This document shows, in pieces, positions 54,164-63,925 of a stretch of DNA of 64,000 nt. The stretch is from contig NZ_QOIO01000002.1 of NCBI RefSeq assembly GCF_003332305.1, forward strand, positions 182,093-246,092, written 5' to 3'. Under the pieces are notes generated by a model. It worked only from the letters and a program-made list of their open reading frames with translations. It ran no database searches and was not told the origin of the DNA. The DNA is from Microvirga aerophila (lineage in GTDB: Bacteria; Pseudomonadota; Alphaproteobacteria; Rhizobiales; Beijerinckiaceae). Position 1 is the first letter of the stretch. Each line of letters starts with the position of its first letter. The translations under genes and the position numbers were made by a program.

Positions 54164-56141
54164 CTAGAGCCGTTTCCGGACCTCCTCCACGACCTTCCCT
54201 GCCGTGATACCGAAATGTTCAAACAGATCGGTTTCGGCTCCCGAGGCGCCAAGGCCGCTCATTCCGACGAAGCCACCGTCCTCACCGATGTACCGGTCCC
54301 ATCCCAGGCGGACGGCGGCCTCCACCGCGACCCGCACAGTTCCCTTGCTGAAGACCTCCCCGCGATAGTCCCCGTCCTGGGCCTCGAACAGTTCCCAGGA
54401 CGGCATGGAGACCACCGCCGTCGCGATCCCGCCGGCCTCCGGTCGCCTGCGGGCCTCGACCGCAATGCCGACCTCGGACCCCGTCGCCAGAATTGTCACC
54501 TGGCGAGTCCCGTCTTTGGCTTCCGACAGCACGTAGGCGCCACGGCGTGATCGGTTCTCTCCCGAGCCATCGGTACGCACCGGCTCCAGAGGTTGGCGGG
54601 CGAAGATGAGGGACGACGGTCCGGTCCAGTTGCCGAGAGCGATCTCCCAGCACTCGGCCGCTTCCACGGCATCCGCCAGGCGAAGGACGAGCATGTTGGG
54701 AATCGCCCGCAACGATGCCAAGTATTCCACCGGCTGATGCGTGGGCCCGTTCCGGCCGATGCCGATGGAGTCGTGACTGAACACGAACGGAACCGGCAGC
54801 TTCATCATGGCGGCGAGCCGCAACGTCGGTCGCAGGTAATCGGAAAACACGAGGTAGGTCACACCAATCGGTACGACGCCGGCATGGGCCGCCATTCCGT
54901 TCTGCATCGCGCCCATGGCGTGCTCGCGAATTCCGTAGTGGACATAGCGGCCGCCGTGGTCTGAAGCTGTGAATGGTGCGAGTTGGCGCTTGTGCTTGGT
55001 CGCCCTTTCCAGATCGGGTGCGCCCGAGATCAGTTCTGGAATCGCCTCGGCCAGCATGTCGACGATGTCGCCGGACAGCGTGATGCCGGACTCGGCCGAC
55101 TGTTCCCGCGCGGCTCGCCCGCGGAACGCCCGCAGTGGCTCGTCCCATACATCCGGCAGGCGTCCAGCTCCGAGCCGATCAAGGAGGCGGCGCTTTTACG
55201 GAGCTAGAGCCTTGAGCCGGCTCTGCCACGCATCGTACTCGGGCAGGCTCCGTCGACCCGCTGCTCGCCAGGCGGCCAAGATCTCGTCGGGAATCTCGAT
55301 GGGGGCATGCGGCTAGCCAAGATACTGTCTGGCCGCCTCGGCCTGCTCCTTACGGATGCGGGCGCTGTGCGCCGCTCGCGTTCCTTCCACTTGAGGCAGT
55401 CCACGGCCGATGATCGTCGTGCAGCAGATCATCGATGGACGCGGGTCTTTCCGTGCTAGCAGGATTGCCGCCGACACTGCCTCCACGTCGTGGCCATCAA
55501 CCTCCTGAACGTGCCATCCGCTGAGGCGGAAGGTGCAAGTATATCGTCGCTCAGGGCCAGCTCGATGGCCCCATCATCCGTCATCCGGTTGTTGTCCCAG
55601 AGGGAAACGAGCTTTCCAAGGCGCAGGTGTCCGGCCAGCGATATGACCTCCTGCCCCACGCCTTCCTGGAGGCAACCATCCCCAACGAGGGGATAGGTGT
55701 AGTGATCGGCGATATCCCGTCCGAGCCACTTGCCCAGGAAAGCCTTGGCAAGCGCCATACCCGCGCGTTAGCAATGCCTTGGCCGAGAGGGCCCGTGGTG
55801 ATTTCAATGCCGCAGGTCGGATCGAGCTCGGGATGCCCTTCGCAGCGAGAGCCGAGCTCGCGGAAGCGCTTGATCTCATCGATGGTGATCTTCTCGTAGC
55901 CGCTCAGGTGAAGGAGCGAATAAAGCAGCATCGATCCGTGCCCGCTCGACTGCACAAACCGGTCTCGGTCGAACCACAATGGGTCCTGCGGATTGAACTT
56001 GAGGTGACGCGTGAACAGGGCGGTCATCGTATCCGCTGCGCCCAATGGAGTTCCGGGATGTCCCTCTCCTACCCGCTCGATCGCATCGATCGACAGGAAA
56101 CGGACCGCATTTGCCATCGTGCGTGGATCGATCAAGGTCAT
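54164..56141 (-). pseudogene. tkt: Transketolase pseudogene (one-chain form)
   Basis: Read in pieces this is a whole transketolase. N-terminal third from the ATG at 56141: [56 protein letters not shown]. Middle: [29 protein letters not shown] (TPP motif). C-terminal half from 55057: GGRYVHYGIREHAMGAMQNG, FSHDSIGIGRNGPTHQP. Lesions: one-base losses near 55760-55762 and 55532, TAG at 55313-55315 in place of the usual Trp before PHAP, and TAA at 55196-55198. Undoing them gives 659 codons, the normal transketolase length. Probably not functional as written. Confidence 0.85.
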
Positions 56142-56159
56142 GACGGACTTTCCTCCAAG

Positions 56160-57092
56160 TCAGTCGCCAGCAGCGCGGGACGGGTCAACCTCCGTCCTGG
56201 CGATGGGGATCTGTGCATCAACCCCAAGCTCCGCCAGAAGCCACTCGGCAAAGGCTCTCAGAGGATGGCGTTGCCGAACATGGCGGGGAAAAACCAGATT
56301 GTGCCCGACATAACGGACCGGGGTTGATGTCTGCTCCAACGGCATGACCAAGCGGCCCGATGCAAGCTCCCTCTCTGCAAGGCGCGTGGATTCCAGGGCG
56401 ACACCCAGACCTTGGGCGGCGACTGCGATGGCCAGGAAGCTGCGATCGAACCGGCTCCCGTTCGGGGGCGGCGCGACCAAGCCGTTGGCAGCGAACCAGT
56501 CCGACCACTGGATCTGCTTGCTGTCGCTCTGGATCAGCACGTGGCTGAACAGGTCCGCCGGCGAGGTGATCGTCGCCGCAAGATCAGGCGTGCACATGGG
56601 TGCGATCGTCTCCTCACCGAGAGGCACGACCACCAGCCCTTCCGCCCTGGGAGGACCATAAACGATGTCTGCATCGAACTCGTCGGAGTTGAACCGTGTG
56701 TAGTCGGTCCCGGCGGCGAGTCGAACCTCTATGCCGGGGTTTTGCTTCAGGAAGGCGGCAAGCCGGGGTGTCAGCCATTGCGTTGCAAAGCTTGGCGCGC
56801 AATGCAGGCGGAGGAGCTTGGGACCACGGGTCGAGACGACCTCCATGCCACGCCGTAGGTCATCGAAAGCCCGGCTGACGTGGCGCATCAGCACCTCGCC
56901 CTCGTAGCTCAGGTGGGAATGGCGGGTGTCACGCTCGAACAGAGGGAGGCCCAGCACCTGCTCCAGCTTCCGGATTGCGTGGCTGACCGCACTTGGCGTC
57001 AGGTTCAGGGCCGCCGCCGCCCCGCGGAACGACCCTGTACGGCCGGCAGCCTCGAAAATCCGGAGGAAAGACAGAGGCACATCCTGTGTCAT
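56160..57092 (-). CDS. LysR-family transcriptional regulator (GcvA-like)
   Basis: A 310-residue regulator. The N-terminal helix-turn-helix spans about 8-65 (LRIFEAAGRTGSFRGAAAALNLTPSAVSHAIRKLEQVLG), followed by the periplasmic-binding-like effector domain (LRLHCAPSFATQWLTPRLAAFL, ADIVYGPPRAEGLVVVPLG). Divergent from the SDR-split transketolase-TRAP operon, and its likely activator. The broken transketolase gene begins 18 bases downstream of its stop. Confidence 0.92.
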   Translation of the reverse strand: MTQDVPLSFLRIFEAAGRTGSFRGAAAALNLTPSAVSHAIRKLEQVLGLPLFERDTRHSHLSYEGEVLMRHVSRAFDDLRRGMEVVSTRGPKLLRLHCAPSFATQWLTPRLAAFLKQNPGIEVRLAAGTDYTRFNSDEFDADIVYGPPRAEGLVVVPLGEETIAPMCTPDLAATITSPADLFSHVLIQSDSKQIQWSDWFAANGLVAPPPNGSRFDRSFLAIAVAAQGLGVALESTRLAERELASGRLVMPLEQTSTPVRYVGHNLVFPRHVRQRHPLRAFAEWLLAELGVDAQIPIARTEVDPSRAAGD

Positions 57093-57100
57093 TGATGTAG

Positions 57101-57113
57101 TGAATCAGATTCA
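57101..57113. promoter_or_regulatory. Candidate LysR operator
   Basis: TGAATCAGATTCA, a perfect 13-base palindrome (TGAATC, A, GATTCA), 9 bases upstream of the LysR start and about 103 bases before the SDR start. LysR regulators typically bind such T-N11-A dyads close to their own start. Confidence 0.6.
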
Positions 57114-57215
57114 ACAGGTGATGTAAACTTTGCGTTTGTCCGAGCTTTTGAAGCAATTCATAGTTCCTCCAATTATTTGAACAATCAAAAATTGAAACTC
57201 ATCGTGGAGGAAACG

Positions 57216-57965
57216 ATGTTGCTGGAAGGCAAGACTGCCGTCATCTCCGGCGCGGCCAGCCCGCGCGGAATCGGGTTCGCGACCGCCCGTCTGTTCGCCA
57301 AGCATGGGGCAAAGGTCGCCATTCTCGACCTCAACGAGCAAGGCGCCAAGGAGGCCGCCGTTACCCTCGGGCCCGATCATGTGGGTCTCGGCTGCGACGT
57401 GGCCAATCTCGACTCGTGCAAGCGCGCCGCCGATGCAGCCGTCACGGCACTGGGACATGTCGACATCCTGCTCAACAATGCCGGCATCACGCAGCCCGTG
57501 AAGACGATGGAAATCGACGAGGCGAGCTGGCGCCGCATTGTCGACGTCAACCTCACCGGCGTCCTCTATCTCAGCCAAGCCTTCATTCCGCACATGCGCT
57601 CCCGGCGCACGGGCTCGATTGCGTGCATGTCGTCTGTTTCCGCCCAGCGGGGTGGCGGGATCTTTGGCGGCCCGCACTACTCGGCCGCGAAGGCCGGCGT
57701 GTTGGGTTTAGCAAAGGCCATGGCACGCGAGCTGGGGCCGGACGGCATCAGGGTCAATTGCGTGACGCCCGGTCTGATCCAGACGGATATCACCGGCGGC
57801 AAGCTCACCGACGAGATGCGCCAGGACATCCTGAAAGGGATCCCACTCAACCGGCTCGGCAATGCGGAGGACGTCGCGGGCGCCTACCTGTTCCTCGCCT
57901 CTGATCTGTCCGCCTACATCACCGGCGCCGTCATCGACGTGAACGGCGGCATGCTGATCCACTGA
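57216..57965 (+). CDS. SDR-family NAD(P)-dependent dehydrogenase
   Basis: A 249-residue classical short-chain dehydrogenase. The cofactor loop is AVISGAASPRGIGFATA near 8-24 (TGxxxGIG variant), DLN near 36 suggests NAD preference, NNAG near 86, Ser in SIACMSSVSAQ near 140, YSAAKAG (Tyr-Lys) near 154-160. The ATG at 57216 follows GGAGG. It would oxidise a hydroxyl of the sugar or polyol imported by the TRAP system. Confidence 0.9.
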   Translation: MLLEGKTAVISGAASPRGIGFATARLFAKHGAKVAILDLNEQGAKEAAVTLGPDHVGLGCDVANLDSCKRAADAAVTALGHVDILLNNAGITQPVKTMEIDEASWRRIVDVNLTGVLYLSQAFIPHMRSRRTGSIACMSSVSAQRGGGIFGGPHYSAAKAGVLGLAKAMARELGPDGIRVNCVTPGLIQTDITGGKLTDEMRQDILKGIPLNRLGNAEDVAGAYLFLASDLSAYITGAVIDVNGGMLIH

Positions 57966-58019
57966 TCGGCCCTCCTGGGCGCCGGTCCGCTCGCGCCCTC
58001 TCAAAACCTGGAGAGATTG

Positions 58020-58895
58020 ATGAATACGAGCACCAGCGGCGCTGTGCAGCCAGCGTCACAGCCTCCCCTATCCAACGTGTCCCTGGCGGATCGAGCCTAC
58101 CGCATCCGTCGCCATGCCCTTCGCATGGGCGAGGTACAAGGCCAAGGCTACATCGCCCAGGCGCTCGGCATCGCCGACGTCCTAGCAGTGTCCTACTTCC
58201 ATGGCATGCGCTACCGGCCCGAAGACCCGGAGTGGGAAGGGCGCGACCGGTTCCTCCTGTCAATCGGCCACTACGCCATCGCTCTATACGCGGCGCTGAT
58301 CGAGGCTGGCATCATCCCGGAGGACGAGCTCGAGAGCTACGGCTCCGACGACAGCCGCCTGCCGATGTCAGGCATGGCCGCCTACACACCGGGCATGGAG
58401 ATCACGGGCGGATCACTTGGTCATGGCTTGCCCCTCGCGGTCGGGTTCTGCCTCGGACTGAAGCGCAAGAAATCGGACTCGTTCGTCTACTGCATGTTCT
58501 CCGACGGCGAACTCGGCGAGGGCTCCGTCTGGGAGGGGGCATGGTCGGCCAGTCACTGGAAGCTCGACAACCTGATCGGCATCGTCGACGTCAACAACCA
58601 GCAGGCGGACGGCCCGGCCTCTCAGGTCACTGGCTTCGAGCCGCTCGAAGCGCGCTTCGAGTCGTTCGGCTGGCACGTGCAACGCGTCAACGGCAATGAC
58701 ATCGACGCCCTGGTTGCGGCGTTCGACGCGGCCCGCAATCTCACCGAGCCGAAGCCGCGCATCATCATCTGCGACACCAAGATGGCCAAGGGTGTTCCGT
58801 TCCTTGAAGAACGTGAACGCAACCACTTCCTGCGGGTGGAGCCGCACGAATGGCAGAAGGCCCTCGAACTGTTTGACGCCGGGAGGACATCATGA
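58020..58895 (+). CDS. Transketolase, N-terminal subunit (split transketolase)
   Basis: A 291-residue TPP-binding subunit. RDRFLLSIGHYAIALYAAL near 75-93, GGSLGHGLPLAVGFCLG near 124-140 and FSDGELGEGSVWEGAWSAS near 159-177 (GDG...N-type TPP/Mg motif) match the first half of transketolase. ATG at 58020 with GGAGAG upstream. The C-terminal half is the next gene, overlapping by 4 bases. Split transketolases act in apulose-4-phosphate and sulfofructose pathways in other bacteria; the substrate here is open. Confidence 0.9.
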   Translation: MNTSTSGAVQPASQPPLSNVSLADRAYRIRRHALRMGEVQGQGYIAQALGIADVLAVSYFHGMRYRPEDPEWEGRDRFLLSIGHYAIALYAALIEAGIIPEDELESYGSDDSRLPMSGMAAYTPGMEITGGSLGHGLPLAVGFCLGLKRKKSDSFVYCMFSDGELGEGSVWEGAWSASHWKLDNLIGIVDVNNQQADGPASQVTGFEPLEARFESFGWHVQRVNGNDIDALVAAFDAARNLTEPKPRIIICDTKMAKGVPFLEERERNHFLRVEPHEWQKALELFDAGRTS

Positions 58896-59944
58896 GGCGC
58901 TCGAAATACGTACGACCGGCTTGGCTCGGGGAGCAGGGCGAGGGAGGACAAGGGACGGCGGACAAGCCGCGGCTGACAACCTCGGCGATGATCGCTTCGC
59001 TCGCCGGTCCGGACCAGCGCACGAAGCCTGCCCCCTTCGGCCATGCACTTGCGGCTCTGGCCGAGACGCGGCCCGAGATTGTAGGCTTGACGGCCGACTT
59101 GGCCAAGTACACGGACCTGCACATCTTCGCGAAGGCTCATCCCGACCGCTTCTACCAGATGGGCATGGCGGAACAACTCCTGATCAGCGCCGCGGCCGGA
59201 ATGGCACGGGAAGGCTTCATGCCGTTCGCAACGACGTATGCGGTGTTTGCTGCCCGAAGAGCATACGACTTCATCTGCATGGCCATTGCCGAGGAAAACC
59301 TCAACGTGAAGATTGTGTGCGCCCTGCCGGGCCTCACGACCGGCTACGGGCCGAGCCACCAGGCCACGGAGGACATTGCGATCTTCCGGGGCATGCCGAA
59401 CATCACCATCATCGACCCCTGCGACGCCCATGAGATCGAGCAGGTCGTTCCGGCCATAGCGGCCCATAGTGGCCCAGTCTACCTACGCCTTCTGCGCGGC
59501 AATGTGCCTGTTGTTCTCGACGAGTACGACTACACCTTCGAGCTCGGAAAGGCCAAGATGCTGCGGGACGGAAATGATGTCCTGATCATCTCGTCCGGGC
59601 TGATGACCATGCGGGCGCTCGAGGCGGCCGAACGGCTTGCCGAAGACAGGGTCGATGTGGGCGTGCTGCACGTGCCCACCATCAAGCCCTTGGATGAAGC
59701 CACCATTCTCAAGGAAGCCTCACGCACCGGCCGCATGGTGGTGGTGGCGGAAAATCACACCATCGTCGGCGGCCTGGGTGAGGCGGTCGCCGGACTCCTG
59801 ATGCGCTCCGGCGTGATCCCGCCCGCATTCCGCCAAGTCGCCTTGCCCGACGAGTTTCTGGATGCGGGTGCCCTGCCGACCCTCCATGACCGTTACGGCA
59901 TCTCCACCAACGCCATGACGGAGAGCATCAAAGGCTGGCTTTAG
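58892..59944 (+). CDS. Transketolase, C-terminal subunit (split transketolase)
   Basis: A 350-residue subunit with the pyrimidine-binding and C-terminal domains. YQMGMAEQLLISAAAGMAREGFMPF near 88-112 carries the catalytic glutamate that activates TPP, GLTTGYGPSHQATEDIAIFRGMPN near 147-170 matches the transketolase donor region, and AENHTIVGGLGEAVAGLL near 288-305 the last domain. About 50 extra N-terminal residues precede the fold. Together with 58020-58895 it replaces a one-chain transketolase. Confidence 0.9.
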   Translation: MRRSKYVRPAWLGEQGEGGQGTADKPRLTTSAMIASLAGPDQRTKPAPFGHALAALAETRPEIVGLTADLAKYTDLHIFAKAHPDRFYQMGMAEQLLISAAAGMAREGFMPFATTYAVFAARRAYDFICMAIAEENLNVKIVCALPGLTTGYGPSHQATEDIAIFRGMPNITIIDPCDAHEIEQVVPAIAAHSGPVYLRLLRGNVPVVLDEYDYTFELGKAKMLRDGNDVLIISSGLMTMRALEAAERLAEDRVDVGVLHVPTIKPLDEATILKEASRTGRMVVVAENHTIVGGLGEAVAGLLMRSGVIPPAFRQVALPDEFLDAGALPTLHDRYGISTNAMTESIKGWL

Positions 59945-59952
59945 AACGACTC

Positions 59953-59981
59953 ACCGCGGAGCGACTTGCTCGCTCCGCGGT
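59953..59981 (+). terminator. Perfect 12-bp hairpin after the split transketolase
   Basis: Arms ACCGCGGAGCGA (59953-59964) and TCGCTCCGCGGT (59970-59981) with loop CTTGC, 8 bases after the stop. It may be an attenuator or partial terminator separating the transketolase genes from the TRAP genes. No T tract. Confidence 0.7.
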
Positions 59982-60081
59982 CCAGGGCCCGGTCCACTTG
60001 TAACCCATCGTAACGACCACCAACCCTCATAACGATCAAAAAGCCCGGCCAACGGGCAGGATCCAGAACAGGAGAACGCCC

Positions 60082-61080
60082 ATGACGACCTCGATTTCAC
60101 GCCGCACCCTCATCGCCGGCGCCATCTCGGCCCCGGCCATTCTCACCCTGACTCGCGGCGCGAGCGCCGCCACCAATCTCACCCTTGGCCACAATGCGGC
60201 GCCGGGCAACCCGCGCAGCATCGCAACGGAGCGCTTCGCTGAAATGGTAAAGGAGAGATCCGGCGGCAATATCAGTGTTCGCGTCGCAGGATCCGAGCAG
60301 CTCGGCAACGAACAGTCGCTGCTCACGAGCCTGCGGACCGGTGCGGTCAGCATGACGGTCAACAGCCAGGGCTCCACCTCGGCGCTCATACCAGAACTCG
60401 CGGCGCTTGGCCTGCCGTTCCTGTTCGAGGACAGCTCCGCGGCCTTCAAGGTGCTTGACGGCCCGATCGGCGAGGAGCTCGCTCAGCGTTTCGCCAAGGT
60501 TCAGATGGTGCCCCTCGGCTGGTGGGACAATGGCGTTCGCCACATCACCAACAGCAAGCGGCCGATCGTGAAGCCAGCCGACTTGAAGGGCCTCAAGATC
60601 CGCACCCCGCCGGATCCGATGACGATCGACATCTTCCAGGCGCTCGGAGCCGGGACCGAGCAGATCAGCTTTGGCGAACTCTACATCGCGCTGCAGCAGG
60701 GTGTCGTCGATGGGCAGGAGAACCCGCTCACCAACATCGCAAGCTCGAAGCTCTTCGAGGTCAACAAGTTCATCAGCCTGTCGGGACACAAATGGGAGAG
60801 CTCGCCCTTCCTGATGTCGCAGATCGCCTGGACCCGACTGCCTGCCCCTGACAAGGAGATCATCAAGACCGCCGCCAAGGAAGCAGGCGACCTGCAACGC
60901 AAGCTCTTTGCCGAGAACGAGGCCAAGTACAACAGCGAGTTCCGGGCCAATCCGAACCTCGCGGTCAACGAGGTCGACAAGGCCGCCTTCCGTGAGGCCT
61001 CTGCCAAGGTCATCGACACCTGGCGCGCCAAGCCCTTCGGAGATTTCGTCAGCCAGCTCGTCAAGACAGCCCGGGGCTGA
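60082..61080 (+). CDS. dctP: TRAP transporter substrate-binding protein (DctP family)
   Basis: A 332-residue periplasmic protein. Twin-arginine-like signal SRRTLIAGAISAPAILTL, ending GASAA. The mature part has LTLGHNAAPGNPRSIATERFAEMV at the start, IRTPPDPMTIDIFQALGAGTEQISFGELYIALQQGVVDGQENPL near 170-215, the hallmark TRAP region with the arginine that binds the substrate carboxylate. It delivers an organic or sugar acid to DctQM. Confidence 0.92.
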   Translation: MTTSISRRTLIAGAISAPAILTLTRGASAATNLTLGHNAAPGNPRSIATERFAEMVKERSGGNISVRVAGSEQLGNEQSLLTSLRTGAVSMTVNSQGSTSALIPELAALGLPFLFEDSSAAFKVLDGPIGEELAQRFAKVQMVPLGWWDNGVRHITNSKRPIVKPADLKGLKIRTPPDPMTIDIFQALGAGTEQISFGELYIALQQGVVDGQENPLTNIASSKLFEVNKFISLSGHKWESSPFLMSQIAWTRLPAPDKEIIKTAAKEAGDLQRKLFAENEAKYNSEFRANPNLAVNEVDKAAFREASAKVIDTWRAKPFGDFVSQLVKTARG

Positions 61081-61084
61081 CGTC

Positions 61085-61666
61085 ATGACCCGCGTCTCCC
61101 CCCTGCCCCACCACGAAGAGCAAGCACGGGCCATGGGGGGCGGCGCGCTCTCCGCGGCCGACATTATCGACCGCGCGGTCGGTTTCATATGCCGTGCGGT
61201 GATCCTTCTAACCGGTCTCGCACTCCTTGTCCTGCTGACGGCAAACGTCGTTGCTCGTTACGTGATGGAAAGCGGTGGGTTCCGCTTCGCCCAGGAACTG
61301 CCGGAGCGGCTCTTCCCCTGGTTCATCATGGCAGGCGTTGCGCTCGCTGTGCAAAAGGGCGGCCACATGGCCGTCGAGTCGGTGCTCGCGCGTCTGAACC
61401 GCAACGGTGCACGCATCATGTTGCTCGTCGGCTTCGCGATCATCATCGCCTCCTATGCGATCCTTGGATGGGAGGCGCTTGGCGTCGCCGATATCGTGTC
61501 CATCGAGACAAGCCCCGTGCTCGGGCTGTCCAGCAGCTACAGCTACTACGCGCTCGCTCTCGGTTGCCTTGCGGTCATCCTAACGACTTTCGCCCTTGCG
61601 ATTCGTGTCGCCAAGCTTGGACCTGAAGCCATGCCAACCCCCGATCCAGAGGAGACAGGCATATGA
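61085..61666 (+). CDS. dctQ: TRAP transporter small permease (DctQ family)
   Basis: A 193-residue inner-membrane protein with four helices, two of them around ILLTGLALLVLLTANVVARYVM and LFPWFIMAGVALAVQKGGHM; the GGHxxV/H segment is a DctQ signature. Starts 4 bases after dctP and overlaps dctM by 4 bases. Confidence 0.88.
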   Translation: MTRVSPLPHHEEQARAMGGGALSAADIIDRAVGFICRAVILLTGLALLVLLTANVVARYVMESGGFRFAQELPERLFPWFIMAGVALAVQKGGHMAVESVLARLNRNGARIMLLVGFAIIIASYAILGWEALGVADIVSIETSPVLGLSSSYSYYALALGCLAVILTTFALAIRVAKLGPEAMPTPDPEETGI

Positions 61667-62922
61667 GCATCGTTCTCATCATCGCCTTTACAGTTCTCAT
61701 GCTCCTCGCGGTTCCTGTAGGACATGCCCTCATCATTGCTTCGGGCGTGACCCTGGCGTGGCAGGGAGAGCTGCCGCTGATGATCATTGCGCAGCAATTG
61801 TATCAGCAGACGCAGTCCTTTCCGATGCTCGCCCTGCCGTTCTTCATGATGGCGGGCAGCTTGATGCTCGGTGGCAAGCTCGGGGAGAAACTCCTGGGCT
61901 TCGCCACCAAAGCGATGCAGCGCTGGCGCGGGGGGCCTCTTTCGACCACCGTCGTGGCCTCCGTCGTCTTCGGCGGTGTTTCGGGAAGCGCGGTCGCCAA
62001 TGCCAGTGCCCTCGGATCGGTGCTCATCCCGTGGCAGAAGCGGCAGGGGTATCCGGCGGGCCTGTGCGCGGCCAACAATGCCACGTCAGCGATCATCGAT
62101 ATCATGATCCCGCCCTCGATCCCACTCATCCTCTATTCGCTCGTCAGCGGTGTCAGCATCGCCGATCTATTCACCGCGGGCATTCTGCCCGGGATCCTGC
62201 TGGCGGGTGGGCTCATCCTGACTTGCAGCCTCATCGCGCGGCGGCGCGGCATCCACTCGGAGGATCCTGCCGTCAGTCGGATGGAACTCCTGAAGCTCGC
62301 GGTGCTGAGCGGTCCTGCGCTGCTGATGCCGATCCTGATCCTGCTTGGGTTGCGTTTCGGCATCGCCACGCCCACCGAGATCTCGGTGCTGGCGGTGGTC
62401 TATGCGTTGGCGCTCAGCGCCTTCTTCTACCGCGACCTAACGTGGAAGCGCTTCTATCACAGCCTGATCGAGTCCGGCATCGCGACCGGCGTCGTCATGC
62501 TTGTGATCATGGGCAGCGCGGTCGTCGGCTGGATCCTCACCTTCGACGAGGTGCCTACCCGCTTCGCCGAATGGGTTTCGGCCACGATCAGCAACCCGTT
62601 GCTGGTCATTCTGGCCATGAACATCCTGCTCCTCATTGTGGGCATGCCGCTCGATCTTCCTCCGGCGATCCTGCTTCTGGGGCCGATCTTCGTGCCCCTG
62701 GCGGCGTCAATTGGACTGGACCCGGTGCAGCTCGGGATTATCATGGTGCTCAATCTCGGCATCGGGCTTTACACGCCTCCGATCGGAACCACGCTCTTCA
62801 TCTCCTCGTCGATCGCGAAAGCGTCGCTGGCCGACACCACCCGCGAACTCTGGCCCTTCCTCGCCGTCTCCATGCTGGTTCTACTTGCGATGAGTTATAT
62901 CCCTGCGCTCACGCTCTACTAA
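61663..62922 (+). CDS. dctM: TRAP transporter large permease (DctM family)
   Basis: A 419-residue ion-coupled permease with about 12 helices. SFPMLALPFFMMAGSLM near 50-66, GGVSGSAVANASALGSVLIP near 105-124 and NLGIGLYTPPIGTTLFISSSIA near 365-386 are the family motifs. The likely sodium-driven channel for the substrate bound by DctP. A terminator hairpin follows. Confidence 0.93.
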   Translation: MSIVLIIAFTVLMLLAVPVGHALIIASGVTLAWQGELPLMIIAQQLYQQTQSFPMLALPFFMMAGSLMLGGKLGEKLLGFATKAMQRWRGGPLSTTVVASVVFGGVSGSAVANASALGSVLIPWQKRQGYPAGLCAANNATSAIIDIMIPPSIPLILYSLVSGVSIADLFTAGILPGILLAGGLILTCSLIARRRGIHSEDPAVSRMELLKLAVLSGPALLMPILILLGLRFGIATPTEISVLAVVYALALSAFFYRDLTWKRFYHSLIESGIATGVVMLVIMGSAVVGWILTFDEVPTRFAEWVSATISNPLLVILAMNILLLIVGMPLDLPPAILLLGPIFVPLAASIGLDPVQLGIIMVLNLGIGLYTPPIGTTLFISSSIAKASLADTTRELWPFLAVSMLVLLAMSYIPALTLY

Positions 62923-62929
62923 GCCGGAG

Positions 62930-62959
62930 GGTGTCCCGCTTGAGAACAGGCGGGACACC
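62930..62959 (+). terminator. Perfect 10-bp terminator hairpin after dctM
   Basis: Arms GGTGTCCCGC (62930-62939) and GCGGGACACC (62950-62959), 10-base loop, followed by GTCGTTTTGG with a short T run. Confidence 0.75.
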
Positions 62960-63013
62960 GTCGTTTTGGCCATTGGACCTGATCAGCTCATCATCGCAAG
63001 GGAGAGAAAACAC

Positions 63014-63925
63014 ATGACCCACGTTGCATTCGTCGGCCTTGGATCCATGGGACTGCCCATGGCCATAAACCTTCTGGCAAAGGAATTCACGGTCACCGGA
63101 TATGACTTGAGCATGAGGGCCCTGGACGCTCTCGAAAGCGCCGGCGGCAAACGGGCCGGGACGGCTGCGGAAGCAGCGTCCGGGGCGGATATCTTGATCC
63201 TGATGGTGGTGAACGCCGCCCAGGCCGAGGCGGTGCTGTACGAAGGCGGTGCCCTTGAGGCCCTCCGCCCTGATGGGATAGTCGCCCTGATGGCTACCTG
63301 CCCTCCTGCGGCCGTGGAAGCGATTGAGGAGCGCGTGCGCAAGGCGGGCCGGCGATTGATTGACGCTCCCGTATCAGGCGGGGTCGCCGGCGCGAAGGCC
63401 GGGACGCTCACGATCATGGCCGCTGGGATCCGGGACACCTTCGACACTATGAAACCCGTCTTCGATGTGCTCGGTGACAAGGTGTTCCATGTCGGCGAGC
63501 GCCCGGGTCAGGGTGCCATTGTCAAGACCGTCAATCAGCTCCTCTGTGGCGTACATATTGCCGTTGTTGCGGAGGCGTTCGCGCTCGCCGCCAAAGTCGG
63601 CGTCGATCTCAAGATCCTGCTGGAGATCATGAGTGGGTCATCAGCCTCGAGCTGGATGCTCAAGGATCGCGGACCGCGCATGCTCGAGGCTGAGCCGGAG
63701 GTGACGAGCGCGGTCGACATCTTCGTCAAGGATCTGGGAATCGTCCTCGATGCGGGGCGGGACATGAAGGCGGCGCTCCCTCTGGCCGCGGCAGCCCATC
63801 AGATGTTCCTTGCGACCTCCGGACGTGGAGACGGCGCGGCGGACGACAGCCAAGTGATCCGCTCCTACTTTGTCCTGAATGGTGTCGCACCCCGGCCTGA
63901 GCCGGCGAACCAAAAGGTTGCCTGA
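63014..63925 (+). CDS. 3-hydroxyisobutyrate dehydrogenase-like NAD-binding protein
   Basis: A 303-residue beta-hydroxyacid dehydrogenase. GLGSMGLPMAINLLA near 7-21 is the NAD loop, LMATCPPAAVEAIEERV near 95 and DAPVSGGVAGAKAGTLTIMA near 118-137 the substrate serine/glycine motif, and GQGAIVKTVNQLLCG near 165-180 the catalytic lysine. Members include 3-hydroxyisobutyrate, tartronate semialdehyde and L-threonate dehydrogenases. The ATG at 63014 begins the fold. It is the only other dehydrogenase with the TRAP/transketolase operon and may oxidise a sugar acid brought in by it. Confidence 0.87.
   Translation: MTHVAFVGLGSMGLPMAINLLAKEFTVTGYDLSMRALDALESAGGKRAGTAAEAASGADILILMVVNAAQAEAVLYEGGALEALRPDGIVALMATCPPAAVEAIEERVRKAGRRLIDAPVSGGVAGAKAGTLTIMAAGIRDTFDTMKPVFDVLGDKVFHVGERPGQGAIVKTVNQLLCGVHIAVVAEAFALAAKVGVDLKILLEIMSGSSASSWMLKDRGPRMLEAEPEVTSAVDIFVKDLGIVLDAGRDMKAALPLAAAAHQMFLATSGRGDGAADDSQVIRSYFVLNGVAPRPEPANQKVA

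Noticed and set aside
54282..55148. A 288-codon minus-strand frame overlapping the transketolase region
   Set aside because: It is the neighbouring frame of the transketolase C-terminal half; the transketolase motifs are in the other frame.
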